Below, in pieces: positions 30,382-40,434 of a stretch of 64,000 nt of DNA. A program made the position numbers and the translations under genes. This DNA is from Candidatus Endomicrobiellum meruensis. Lineage in GTDB: Bacteria > Elusimicrobiota > Endomicrobiia > Endomicrobiales > Endomicrobiaceae. Under the pieces are notes generated by a model. That model saw nothing but the letters and a program-made list of their open reading frames with translations, was not told the origin of the DNA and made no database searches. The first letter of the stretch is position 1. Each line of letters opens with the position of its first letter. Location: assembly GCA_031282625.1 (NCBI GenBank), contig JAITDI010000012.1, positions 1 to 64,000 on the forward strand. The letters are read 5' to 3'.

Positions 30382-31476
30382 ATGAATGAAAAAGAGTTGT
30401 CTTTATTTAAACTCATTTTGTCAGGAGACATAGGCTCTGTAAGGGTTTTTAGACTGCTTGAAAAATTTGGCGATGCGGGTTCTGTTCTTAAAGCAGAAAA
30501 AAAAGACCTTATGTCTGTTGAAGGAATTGGTGCGATTCTTTCTGAAGCTATTGTTAACAGTTCTGTTTCTGAAAAAGCTGAAAAAGAACTTGAACTTGCT
30601 AAAAAGAATAATATATCTGTAGTCCTATATACAGATAGCAACTATCCAAAACCTCTTAGAGAGCTGCCCGGAAAACCGCTTGTTTTATATATAAAAGGCA
30701 CTATCTTGGAAAAAGACTTTGAATCAATATCAATAGTCGGTTCCAGAAAGATAAGCAATTATGGTAAAACAGTTACTTCGGACTTTGCATCTTATTTTGC
30801 AAAGAAAGATATTACTATAGTTTCTGGACTTGCCAGAGGCGTTGATAGTTTGGCTCATATAACAGCCTTAGAAAACAAATCGCGGACAATAGCTGTGCTT
30901 GGCAATGGGATTCTTGTAAATTATCCTCCTGAAAATAGGAAACTTCAAGAAGTAATTTCGCAAAGCGGAGCTGTTATAAGCGAATTCCCTTTAAAACAAC
31001 CGCCAGATAAGGGAACTTTCCCCAGAAGAAACAGGATCATAGCAGGATTGTCAAAAGCTACTCTGCTTACCGAAGCTGGGATTGGAAGCGGAGCAACTAT
31101 AACGGCAAGATTTTGCGCGGACTACGGCAAAGATGTTTTTGCCGTACCGGGAAGCATATATTCAAACGTATCAAAAGGAACAAACGATCTTATACAAAAT
31201 GGAGCTTATATGGCGCTAAGTCCGCAAAATATGGCTCAACAGCTTGGCTGGCTTACAAAAAATGAACTAAAAAAACAAATAGGGTTAGGCTGTTTGGATA
31301 AGCTTGAAACAGCAATACTTAATTTAATAGAAAATAATAGCGACGGCTTGCCGACAGATTTAATTGCTGAAAATTTAAATCTTGATATTTCTGAAACGTC
31401 AGCTGCGCTTTTAAAACTGGAAATAGCCGGGCTAATAAAAAATACCCCCGGACAAATATATATAAGAGCATACTAA
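30382..31476 (+). CDS. dprA: DNA-processing protein DprA
   Basis: SIVGSRKISNYG; SGLARGVDSLAH; FPRRNRIIAGLSKATLLTEAGIGSGATITA. Confidence 0.95.
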   Translation: MNEKELSLFKLILSGDIGSVRVFRLLEKFGDAGSVLKAEKKDLMSVEGIGAILSEAIVNSSVSEKAEKELELAKKNNISVVLYTDSNYPKPLRELPGKPLVLYIKGTILEKDFESISIVGSRKISNYGKTVTSDFASYFAKKDITIVSGLARGVDSLAHITALENKSRTIAVLGNGILVNYPPENRKLQEVISQSGAVISEFPLKQPPDKGTFPRRNRIIAGLSKATLLTEAGIGSGATITARFCADYGKDVFAVPGSIYSNVSKGTNDLIQNGAYMALSPQNMAQQLGWLTKNELKKQIGLGCLDKLETAILNLIENNSDGLPTDLIAENLNLDISETSAALLKLEIAGLIKNTPGQIYIRAY

Positions 31477-31530
31477 ACAGAGTTTTTGAGTATTTGACAA
31501 TACTCTACTCGCAAGTAAAGGAGTAAAATA

Positions 31531-33744
31531 ATGCCTAAATATTTAGTTATAGTTGAGTCTCCTGCAAAAGAAAAAACTATATCCAAAATTTTGGGAAAAG
31601 ACTTTAAGGTTAAAAGTTCTTATGGTCATATAAGAGATTTGCCTAAAAGTAAACTTGGAATAGATATAGAAAATAGTTTTGAGCCAACATATACTAATAT
31701 GCCTAAAGCTAAAAAGGTTATATCTGACTTAAAGAAAGAAGCAGATAAAGCCGATATAGTCTATTTAGCCACAGATTTTGACCGCGAGGGAGAAGCCATT
31801 GCTTGGCACTTAAAGGAAGCTTTAAAACTCTCGGATTCAAAAATTTCAAGAATAACATTTCATGAAATTACGCCTGAGGCAATATTAGACTCTGTAAAAC
31901 ATCCAAGAAGTTTGGATATGGGTCTTGTAAACAGTCAACAGGCGCGCAGATTACTAGACAGGCTTGTAGGCTACAAACTTTCCCCTCTTTTGTGGAAAAA
32001 AATAAAAATAGGACTTTCTGCAGGCAGAGTACAGTCTGTAGCGGTAATGCTTATATGCGATAGGGAAGAAGAAATTAAAAGATTCATCCCAGTTGAATAT
32101 TGGAGCATAGAAGCGGAACTTGCAAAAACAGATAAAGATGCTTTGCCTTTTAAAGCCATATTAGCAGCTAAAGGCGATGTAAAATTTGAGAAATTATCTA
32201 TAAAGACAAAAGAAGAAGCTGAGAAAATAGCAATTGACTTAAAAGAAACTAAATATATCGTAAAATCTGTCGAAACAAAACAGCGCAGACGATCCCCATA
32301 TGCTCCATACACAACCTCTACTTTGCAGCAAGATGCTTCCAGACGTTTGGGTTTTTCTCCTTCAAGAACAATGGCAATAGCTCAAAAACTTTACGAAGGG
32401 ATTCATATCGGAGGAAGCGCAGAAATAGGTCTTATAACATATATGAGAACAGATTCTTTAAACATAGCAAAGAGCGCTCAAGCAGAAGCGTTAAAATTTA
32501 TAGAATCTTCTTATGGAAAAGAATTTCTTCCTAAAACAGCAAGAGTTTACAAAACAAAATCTAAAAATGCTCAAGAAGCGCACGAAGCCATAAGACCAAC
32601 TTCTCCAAAAAGAATTCCATCGGAAATAAAGCAGTATCTAACGCCTGAAGAATTTAAACTGTACGATTTAATTTGGAAAAGATTTACTGCAAGCCAAATG
32701 ACTGATGCTGTATATAGCATTATAATAGCTGAAATTTCAGCAAAAGATTATATATTCAGAGCTTCCGGAAGTTCACTTATATTTGACGGATTTATGAAAG
32801 TTTACAATGTAGATGATGATGAAAAAGAAACAAAACTTCCACCTCTTACAAAACAGGAAATTTTAAATCTTTTGCAGATAATACCTCAGCAACATTTTAC
32901 AGAACCGCCTCCGCGTTACAATGAAGCAAGTTTAATTAAGGCGTTAGAAGAACACGCAATAGGAAGACCGTCCACATACGCTCCTACAATTAAAACTATT
33001 CTTGATAGACTATATGTACGTCTTGACAGTAAAAAATTTATTCCCACTAACCTTGGCATTGTTGTAAACGACGTTCTAAAAAACCACTTTGGAAACATCG
33101 TAAACGTTGAATTTACCGCAAATGTTGAAGAAAAACTTGACGATATAGCTGAAGATAAGGCTAAGTGGCAGGACGTTTTAAAAGACTTTTATACACCGTT
33201 TGATAAGAACCTTGGAGAAGCTGAGAAAAATCTACAAAGACAAAAAATACAGCCTCAAATGTCTTCTGAAATATGTCCCAACTGCGGGAAACCTATGGTT
33301 ATCAGAGATTCACGAAACGGGCAGTTTCTGGGATGTTCCGGATACCCAGAATGCAAAACCACAATGTCTTTGGATAAAAATGGCAAAAAAATAGACGGTC
33401 CGCAGGAAACAGATATGAAATGCGACAAGTGTTCAAGTCCTTTGCTTAAAAAAGTTGGTTTTAGAGGCAAACAATATCTTGTATGTAAAAATGAAGAATG
33501 TAAAGCAACATATAATATAGATAAAAACGGTAACAAAGTAATAAAACCTGCTCCTGAACATACTGACATAAAGTGTGAAAAATGCGGATCTGAAATGCTT
33601 AAGAGAATAGGTAAAAGAGGACCATTTCTAACTTGTTCGGCATTCCCAAAATGTAGGAATTTACAATGGATACCAAAAGCTCCGAAAGAAGAGCCAACAC
33701 CCAAGTCCAAAAAAATGTTGAAAAAGAAAATTCAAAGCAAATAG
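31531..33744 (+). CDS. topA: DNA topoisomerase I
   Basis: VIVESPAKEKTISKILG; GRVQSVAVMLI; GLITYMRTDS; three C4 zinc ribbons. Confidence 0.97.
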   Translation: MPKYLVIVESPAKEKTISKILGKDFKVKSSYGHIRDLPKSKLGIDIENSFEPTYTNMPKAKKVISDLKKEADKADIVYLATDFDREGEAIAWHLKEALKLSDSKISRITFHEITPEAILDSVKHPRSLDMGLVNSQQARRLLDRLVGYKLSPLLWKKIKIGLSAGRVQSVAVMLICDREEEIKRFIPVEYWSIEAELAKTDKDALPFKAILAAKGDVKFEKLSIKTKEEAEKIAIDLKETKYIVKSVETKQRRRSPYAPYTTSTLQQDASRRLGFSPSRTMAIAQKLYEGIHIGGSAEIGLITYMRTDSLNIAKSAQAEALKFIESSYGKEFLPKTARVYKTKSKNAQEAHEAIRPTSPKRIPSEIKQYLTPEEFKLYDLIWKRFTASQMTDAVYSIIIAEISAKDYIFRASGSSLIFDGFMKVYNVDDDEKETKLPPLTKQEILNLLQIIPQQHFTEPPPRYNEASLIKALEEHAIGRPSTYAPTIKTILDRLYVRLDSKKFIPTNLGIVVNDVLKNHFGNIVNVEFTANVEEKLDDIAEDKAKWQDVLKDFYTPFDKNLGEAEKNLQRQKIQPQMSSEICPNCGKPMVIRDSRNGQFLGCSGYPECKTTMSLDKNGKKIDGPQETDMKCDKCSSPLLKKVGFRGKQYLVCKNEECKATYNIDKNGNKVIKPAPEHTDIKCEKCGSEMLKRIGKRGPFLTCSAFPKCRNLQWIPKAPKEEPTPKSKKMLKKKIQSK

Positions 33745-34601
33745 ATTCTTTTGTAAAATATCTTAAAGGCGAGAGAAATTTTTCCAAACACACTTTAAGA
33801 GCTTATACAAGAGATATGTTTGATTTTGCTATGTTTTTAAAAAATAAAGAATTGCTTTTATCAAATGTTAGTAAATATGACGTACGCGTGTTTTTTGAAG
33901 AGATCAGTAATAAAAAATTAAGCAAAGCTACTCTTTCCAGAAAATTTACGATACTACGTACTTTCTATAAGTTTTTGACAATAAACAAAGTTATAAAACA
34001 AAGTCCTATACAAAATATGCCCGGAATAAAAAAAGATAAAAAAATGCCCTTATTCCTGACAGAAACAGAAATGCAACAGCTTTTGAATTTGAAAAATGTA
34101 AAACTTCGCGATAGAGCTATGATTGAATTTCTTTATTCATGCGGACTTAGAATAGAAGAACTAATGAGTTTAAACATAAAAAATGTAGATTTTATATCAA
34201 ATATTGTCACGGTGGTTGGAAAGGGTAACAAAGAGAGAATCGTCCCTATAGGAAATAAGTGCATTGAAGCACTACTAAACTATATAAAAGAACGCCGCGA
34301 AGCAGGGTTTTCATGCGATATAAATTCGCCGATGTTTTTAAACGATCGCGCTACAAGGATGGATCAAAGGACGGCAAGGCGAATAGTATATAAATTGTTT
34401 ATTAAGGCAAACATTTTAAAGAAAGCAAGTCCTCATACTTTAAGACATACATTTGCAACACATATTTTGGATAGAGGCTGCGATATAAGAAGCGTACAAG
34501 AAATGCTCGGACATAAGAATCTTTCTACAACACAGATCTACACTCATGTTACAATAGAAAGTTTGAAAAAAATATATAAAAAGACACACCCCCGCAAATA
34601 G
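33666..34601 (+). CDS. Tyrosine recombinase XerC/XerD type
   Basis: LYSCGLRIEEL; HTLRHTFATHILDRGCDIRSVQEMLGHKNLSTTQIYTHV. Confidence 0.93.
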   Translation: MDTKSSERRANTQVQKNVEKENSKQIDSFVKYLKGERNFSKHTLRAYTRDMFDFAMFLKNKELLLSNVSKYDVRVFFEEISNKKLSKATLSRKFTILRTFYKFLTINKVIKQSPIQNMPGIKKDKKMPLFLTETEMQQLLNLKNVKLRDRAMIEFLYSCGLRIEELMSLNIKNVDFISNIVTVVGKGNKERIVPIGNKCIEALLNYIKERREAGFSCDINSPMFLNDRATRMDQRTARRIVYKLFIKANILKKASPHTLRHTFATHILDRGCDIRSVQEMLGHKNLSTTQIYTHVTIESLKKIYKKTHPRK

Positions 34602-34637
34602 CCTGAACCACAATCTTAGGATATAAAGAATAAATTT

Positions 34638-35546
34638 ATGACAGAAAAAGATTATTTTCAACTTTTAATGGAAGAAACTGGCTGCAAACGTTGTGAAGCG
34701 GAACTTGCTCTTTCTCTTTCAAATAACAATCTTGAAAAAGCTATTACAACAATAGGTTCTATCTTAAAATTTATCACAACATTTAAAATAAAGATAAATT
34801 TTCCGAAAGAAAACATATATGGACTTATGCATATAGTTATAAATATGAAAACGTCAGAGATTGTGCGTTTCAGTATAACATTTTCTCGCAATCCGGCAAT
34901 ATATGAAATTGCCACAAGTATGGATTGGTTTTCATATGAAAAAGCTATTTTTTCAGCTCGTTTAAATTCTGGAGCTATGGAAATATACACTAAAGAAACA
35001 GAAGAAAATTTAAAAGTTTATATTCAAAAAGTTTTAAAAGAAGCTATTATTATTTCCCCTGAAGCAATTTCTTCAATAATAAAAAACTTTTTCTATCCTA
35101 CCGAAGTGTTTATAGAAATTGAAAATGAAGAATTAAATTTAACTCAATTTAAAAAACTTCCCGACTATAACTTAAAACAGAATTCTATATCATCTTTAGA
35201 TTTAGATTATAATTTAGGATTTATAGAGCTTGACGTCAAAATATTAAAAGACAACAATGGAAAACCTGTAAAAAAAATTGTTGAAGGAGACACAGTGTTG
35301 TCAACAATAATAGACGAGAGAGACTTAACACATTATATTGCACACTTGATAGGAGGAATAGAAGACGATAATATGTGTCCAATTCCTGCCATAGTTAAAA
35401 AAGTTACTTACAAGAACGATGACTTTGAAATCTATTTAAACTATACCCCTTCCATAATTGGTTTAGCAAAAGTTAAAAACGATATAAAAATAAAAGTTTT
35501 AGAGCCAAAACATCAACTTTGGTGGAAAAAAATATTACCTTGGTAA
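34638..35546 (+). CDS. Conserved-looking hypothetical with N-terminal UBA/TS-N-like helical domain
   Basis: LMEETGCKRCEAELALSLSNNNLEKAITTI resembles UBA folds of EF-Ts/NAC; the rest is unassigned. Confidence 0.6.
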   Translation: MTEKDYFQLLMEETGCKRCEAELALSLSNNNLEKAITTIGSILKFITTFKIKINFPKENIYGLMHIVINMKTSEIVRFSITFSRNPAIYEIATSMDWFSYEKAIFSARLNSGAMEIYTKETEENLKVYIQKVLKEAIIISPEAISSIIKNFFYPTEVFIEIENEELNLTQFKKLPDYNLKQNSISSLDLDYNLGFIELDVKILKDNNGKPVKKIVEGDTVLSTIIDERDLTHYIAHLIGGIEDDNMCPIPAIVKKVTYKNDDFEIYLNYTPSIIGLAKVKNDIKIKVLEPKHQLWWKKILPW

Positions 35547-35576
35547 TTTAAATTTTTTAATTCAACGCTTTAAAAT

Positions 35577-36113
35577 TTAAAGTATTCTTCCACTTGCCAA
35601 AATAAATGGTCTTCCGCCATTTAAATTTTTAATGTAATAATCAAATGCAGCAATTATATCAGCTTTTGGAACACCCTGAAAATAAGCATGCCCTAATTTA
35701 AATCCAGCCTTTATCACAAAAGAAGCATCTAAGTGTCTATAATAAGGTGCAAAAATATTTCCTGATGTTTCAAAAGCAGAAGCCCGAAATTTTAAATAAT
35801 AATTAGCTCCAGATCTCATTTCTTTATTATTTATGTCACATATCGGATATCCCCCATTTGCTCTCCAAGCTGTAGGGTATATAAAAATACATCTACTTTC
35901 TGTTTTAATTCTTCTTTTTTAGGAAGAGCAAGCCAATTGTTAACATCAGAATAATCCGTAGGTATTAATATTATCGCCTCCTACGGGAATATAAAAAGAA
36001 TCGCCTAATGACGACGATTCTTTTTCAGTTTTGTTACTTGCAGCATTCAAGTTAAAAGATAAAAGCAATAAGAAACAAATCGCGACAAAAAATACTTTAG
36101 TTAAATAACTCAT
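35577..36113 (-). pseudogene. DUF3089 (alpha/beta-hydrolase-like) exported protein, frameshifted and C-terminally truncated
   Basis: Pieces in successive frames: MSYLTKVFFVAICFLLLLSFNLNAASN..., TDYSDVNNWLALPKKEELKQKVDVF, IYPTAWRANGGYPICDINNKEMRSGANYYLKF...DIIAAFDYYIKNLNGGRPFILAS, then premature end. Confidence 0.75.
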
Positions 36114-36212
36114 GTTATACCTCTTTTGTTTATTTACCCTCCTACTAAAATAATTTTACGTATTTTACCTTAAATTTTTCACTGAATATTTTAAAAATTT
36201 AACATACATTTA

Positions 36213-36880
36213 TCTCTTGTTCTGCATATTTGACTTAGAAATCTCCAAATTAATATCATTCATTATTGATTTTTGGTATCAATTTTATTTTGCCACTAAA
36301 ATCAAACCCTTTTATCCTTACAGCTCGCGTCTGTTACTAGCACAGATCTTTTCTCCAACTTATAACATTTTATTATCTCTATCCCATCCAAGTAATTATC
36401 TCTTAAATCGTACTCCGTTATTAAAAACACTTTATCCCTTTTTTTCTTTATAAACTCTATCGCTCTTTTTATCTTTGTCTAATACTATTACTCTTTCTCC
36501 CATATACAACTTTATTGTATCCATTATCTGTTGCATCCCTATCCCGTGTCTTTCTTTGTTGTTCCTACGTCTTCCCCCTTCTTTAGCTTCTCCACCATCT
36601 CTTTACTCAGCCCTTTCCCATTATCCTTGACACTTATCTCTACTTCTTCTCCATTTACCTCATAACTTACTTTTATCTCACTTTCCTTTCCTTTCACCGC
36701 TTCTATAGAATTTTTTATTATATTTAGATATCATCATAATAAAATCGACCATATTGCCTTTTATAAATACAAATTTTTCCGAGGAACTGAATAGATACTC
36801 AATCTCCATATCACTACCTATATTACTTTATTCCTCAAAAATGTATTGATCAACTTTATTTTTGCCTCTATATTTGACCT
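36213..36880 (-). pseudogene. Decayed histidine-kinase HATPase domain plus receiver-like tail
   Basis: Across frames: NSIEAVKGKESEIKVSYEVNGEEVEISVKDNGKGLSKEMVEKLKKGEDVGTTKKDTG...GMQQIMDTIK...DKVFLITEYDLRDNYLDGIEIIK. Confidence 0.6.
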
Positions 36881-36886
36881 CTTTTT

Positions 36887-37351
36887 TTAATATATATTGC
36901 AAGTTGCGTCTGCTATATCGCATATATCTTGATCGCTTAAACACTTATACTGATATTGTTCAGGTGTCATTTTATATTTTTGCATATAAAATTCTTCTTC
37001 TGCTTCAAGAAATTTAGTAAAAAAAGTTTTTATATATTCAAGATAACTCGCCTGCACTCTCTTCATATACTCAGCATACTTTTCCTCCACTGACGCGTCT
37101 TCGATGCTAATACTATGCCCTTTCCCAATCAAATCAGGGTACACTTCCTTCACTTTTGTGTTTCTAATAGCAAATATCTCCATTAAATCCTCACTCTCAT
37201 AAACTTTATCCGCTACATACCGTTTGAGCGACATTTGAGCTTCTATTATTTCAGGAGTGTCCTTATCATAAATACCACCATAAAGAGGCTGAGCATTACC
37301 TACCGCCCCAAACATTAATACAACTGCTAATACTCCTAAAATCTTCTTCAT
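36887..37351 (-). CDS. Hypothetical exported protein
   Basis: MKKILGVLAVVLMFGAVGNAQ signal peptide with SD upstream. Confidence 0.7.
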   Translation of the reverse strand: MKKILGVLAVVLMFGAVGNAQPLYGGIYDKDTPEIIEAQMSLKRYVADKVYESEDLMEIFAIRNTKVKEVYPDLIGKGHSISIEDASVEEKYAEYMKRVQASYLEYIKTFFTKFLEAEEEFYMQKYKMTPEQYQYKCLSDQDICDIADATCNIY

Positions 37352-37741
37352 AATAGATACTCCTTTTTTTATATATTTTGTAACTTCAATCGTAATCTGC
37401 ACTATAAGGATTTTCTCTTAGAGAAACCATAACTTCTGCAAATCTCTGCGCCTGTAAATTTTAACGCCTTGTATTCCTCCGGATATTTATCCTTAATCAA
37501 GATATAATGGGAAAGTATCTTTTTTCTTATCAATTTTATTTCAATTCGTTTTGTTTCTTCCATTAGTTCAGAAATTGGGCTTGCTAAAGTTATTGAGATT
37601 ATTAACATTATCGTCAATATAGTCAGACTTAAAAGTAGCTATACTATTATCTTTTGCTTTTTCAAAAAATTCCTTCCCTTCCTTGCTCCACTTCACTAAT
37701 CTCTCTGTTGACATAACATAAAATCCTCCATAAATATTGAA

Positions 37742-39109
37742 TTAGCTTCTTACCATTTTAATTGCTTGCTCCAATGTTTCTGCTCCAAATATTTCTATTT
37801 TTCCTTTATAAGACAAATTTTTTAAATTACCTTTTGGAATTATAGTTTTTTTAAATCCTAGTTTTTCGGCTTCAAAAATACGTTCGGCAGCCAAAGCCAC
37901 CGAACGAACCTCTCCAGAAAGTCCGACCTCCCCAAAAACAACAATATCTTTAGGACAGATAAAATTAGAATTTGCCGAAGCTATCGCGCAGGCAGCAGCC
38001 AAATCTACGGAAGTTTCTTTAATTTTCACACCTCCTACAATATTTACAAAAACATCTTGCATTTCAAGAGACAATGCTAACTTTTTTTCCAAAACGGCTA
38101 TAAGTATTATTATACGATTTGCGTCATATCCAGAAACCATTCTGCGAGGCATGCCAAAAGACGTTCTTGCAGTTAAAGCCTGAACTTCCAAAAGTATAGG
38201 TCTTGTTCCCTCCATAGCGACGGTTACAACATTACCTGCCGCATTAGTTGTACGTTCTCCTAAAAAAATTAAAGATGGGTTAGAAACTTCTTTTAGTCCT
38301 GAAGAATTCATTTCAAAAATACCAATTTCGCTTGTAGGTCCAAATCTGTTTTTATAAGCTCTTAAAATCCTATAAGTATGTTGGCGTTCATTTTCAAAAT
38401 ATAGGACGGTATCTACTATATGCTCTAAAACTCTAGGACCTGCCAAATCTCCGTCTTTTGTAACATGACCTAAAATAAATACGGTAATATTTTTGGATTT
38501 GGCTATTTTTAGAAGTTCGGCAGCAGTTTCCCTAACCTGACCTACAGTTCCAGGAGCGCTCGCAAGCTCGGGATGGTATGTTGTCTGTATTGAGTCTATT
38601 ATTAAAAATTTAGGTTCTATTTTGTTGACAGCATCTATAATATTTTGCAGATTTGTTTCAGAAGCTAAAAATATATTATCTTTTTTTACTTTAAGACGCT
38701 CTGCTCTGGACTTTACTTGAGAAAGAGATTCCTCGCCAGATATGTAAAGAACAGCTCCTTGCTCGCTTAAAGAGCTTGAAATATGTAGCATTAATGTGGA
38801 CTTGCCAATACCGGGCGATCCTCCAAGCAATATTAAAGATCCCGGCACTACGCCGCCGCCTATCATATTGTCAAATTCTATTATATTTGTTTGGTATCTA
38901 GAAAAGTCTTTAACTGAAATTTCATTAAGTTTTAAAACTTCAGAAGAAAACCCTGTTAACTGCCTTGCATTGGAAGAAATTTTAGGCGATACGGAAATTT
39001 TTTCTTCCGTGAAACTATTCCAAGCTCCGCAAGAAGGGCATTTGCCAAGCCACTGAACTGACTCATAACCGCACTGTTGACACAAGAATTTAGTTTTTTG
39101 TTTTTTCAT
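37742..39109 (-). CDS. radA: DNA repair protein RadA
   Basis: CQQCGYESVQWLGKCPSC; GGSPGIGKSTLM; KNRFGPTSEIGIFEM. Confidence 0.97.
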   Translation of the reverse strand: MKKQKTKFLCQQCGYESVQWLGKCPSCGAWNSFTEEKISVSPKISSNARQLTGFSSEVLKLNEISVKDFSRYQTNIIEFDNMIGGGVVPGSLILLGGSPGIGKSTLMLHISSSLSEQGAVLYISGEESLSQVKSRAERLKVKKDNIFLASETNLQNIIDAVNKIEPKFLIIDSIQTTYHPELASAPGTVGQVRETAAELLKIAKSKNITVFILGHVTKDGDLAGPRVLEHIVDTVLYFENERQHTYRILRAYKNRFGPTSEIGIFEMNSSGLKEVSNPSLIFLGERTTNAAGNVVTVAMEGTRPILLEVQALTARTSFGMPRRMVSGYDANRIIILIAVLEKKLALSLEMQDVFVNIVGGVKIKETSVDLAAACAIASANSNFICPKDIVVFGEVGLSGEVRSVALAAERIFEAEKLGFKKTIIPKGNLKNLSYKGKIEIFGAETLEQAIKMVRS

Positions 39110-39117
39110 AAAACTAT

Positions 39118-40434
39118 TTATTTTGATACAATCGCCGCAATGCTTATAATTCCAAGCAGAGCCGCCAAATCTTTATCGTCAATCTCAAGTTTTATATAAG
39201 GCGTAACGGCCGTTTTATAAGAAATATCTTCAAGAGCAACTCCCGCATAAAGCCATTGCGTAATACCAATTCTCATTCCAGCATCAATAAGAGGACCGTG
39301 CTTTTCTCTGACAAAGTCATATACATTCAAGTGAACTTTAAATCTTCTCAATTCAGCCCAAATAGTCTCAAAGAAAGAATATCCGAAACCAACTCCAACT
39401 TTCCCTCTCATAACTCCGCCATATATTTCAGATTTTTCAGATCTAACACCGAGCAATGCATCAAGCTTATTTATACTGCCTTTTTCAGAATCACTTGCCG
39501 TACTATGGTCAACTACATTTGAGATTCCGACATAATAGAATTTATTGTGGCTTGGCATTATGCTTATGCCGACATCGTTTCTAAACTTTTTATCTTTCAT
39601 ATCATATCTTCCGGTATAATTCCAGCTTAACTGAAGCTTATTAGCTTTACCTATAGTGTCCTTTAATCCTTTTACCGTTTCTTTGGCGGAAGCTACAGTT
39701 TCTTTTAAGTTTTTACTCATTTGTTCGTCGTTTATAAGCGCAGAAACCATACCATTCCCATTACTTATACGTTCTATCAAAATGTCTAGTTTTTCTAAAA
39801 GATCTCTGGTTGACAACACTATTGTTCTTAAATCTTTTCTGTTTTCAGAAGAAATAGTTGCCACATCGCACGAAAATTTATTTAAATTATTTATTATTTT
39901 AGATACATTTTCGTTTTCAGAAGCAAGATTTTCCATAACGTCTTTCAAAGAGTATATAGCAGCGGCAAGGTTTTCCATCATATCGCCGTATTGTTCATTA
40001 TGCATTGCATTATCTACCCTTGTTGAAATATTCTTAAGCATAGCCTCCAAACTTGAGGACTGCTCTGTAAAGATATAATCATCATCTTTCAATTCCTCCA
40101 CACTTGAATCGCCTGGAGAAATCTCAATATATTTTGTCCCTATAACGCCCATAGAAACAATTCTAGCTACACCATTTCTATACAACTTTACATTTTTGTC
40201 TATTGACAATTTTAGCTTAGCTTGAGAATCTTCCAAAGAAATGTCTCTCAAAATACCTATGTCAACACCCGCTATTTTAACTTTAGCTTTTTTGGTAACT
40301 CCAGAAATATTGTTAAATTTAGCATAAACATTGTAAGTCTTTTTTAAAGAAAAACCTCCTGCAGCTATTATAGAAACAGCCATAGCGACAAGCCCCAAAA
40401 ATATAAAAATTCCTAACCTCAATTGCTTGCTCAT
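39118..40434 (-). CDS. MCE-family lipid-transport protein (MlaD-like)
   Basis: N-terminal TM then YAKFNNISGVTKKAKVKIAGVDIGIL. Confidence 0.88.
   Translation of the reverse strand: MSKQLRLGIFIFLGLVAMAVSIIAAGGFSLKKTYNVYAKFNNISGVTKKAKVKIAGVDIGILRDISLEDSQAKLKLSIDKNVKLYRNGVARIVSMGVIGTKYIEISPGDSSVEELKDDDYIFTEQSSSLEAMLKNISTRVDNAMHNEQYGDMMENLAAAIYSLKDVMENLASENENVSKIINNLNKFSCDVATISSENRKDLRTIVLSTRDLLEKLDILIERISNGNGMVSALINDEQMSKNLKETVASAKETVKGLKDTIGKANKLQLSWNYTGRYDMKDKKFRNDVGISIMPSHNKFYYVGISNVVDHSTASDSEKGSINKLDALLGVRSEKSEIYGGVMRGKVGVGFGYSFFETIWAELRRFKVHLNVYDFVREKHGPLIDAGMRIGITQWLYAGVALEDISYKTAVTPYIKLEIDDKDLAALLGIISIAAIVSK

Noticed and set aside
36217-36453. + strand 78-aa ORF
   Set aside because: Antisense to the histidine-kinase/receiver remnant; no protein-like composition.
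37402-37740. Possible frameshifted gene joining MSTERLVKWSKEGKEFFEKAKDNS... with ORF 37402..37617
   Set aside because: Two adjacent short frames could be one broken gene, but no homologue or domain is recognisable, so support is too weak.
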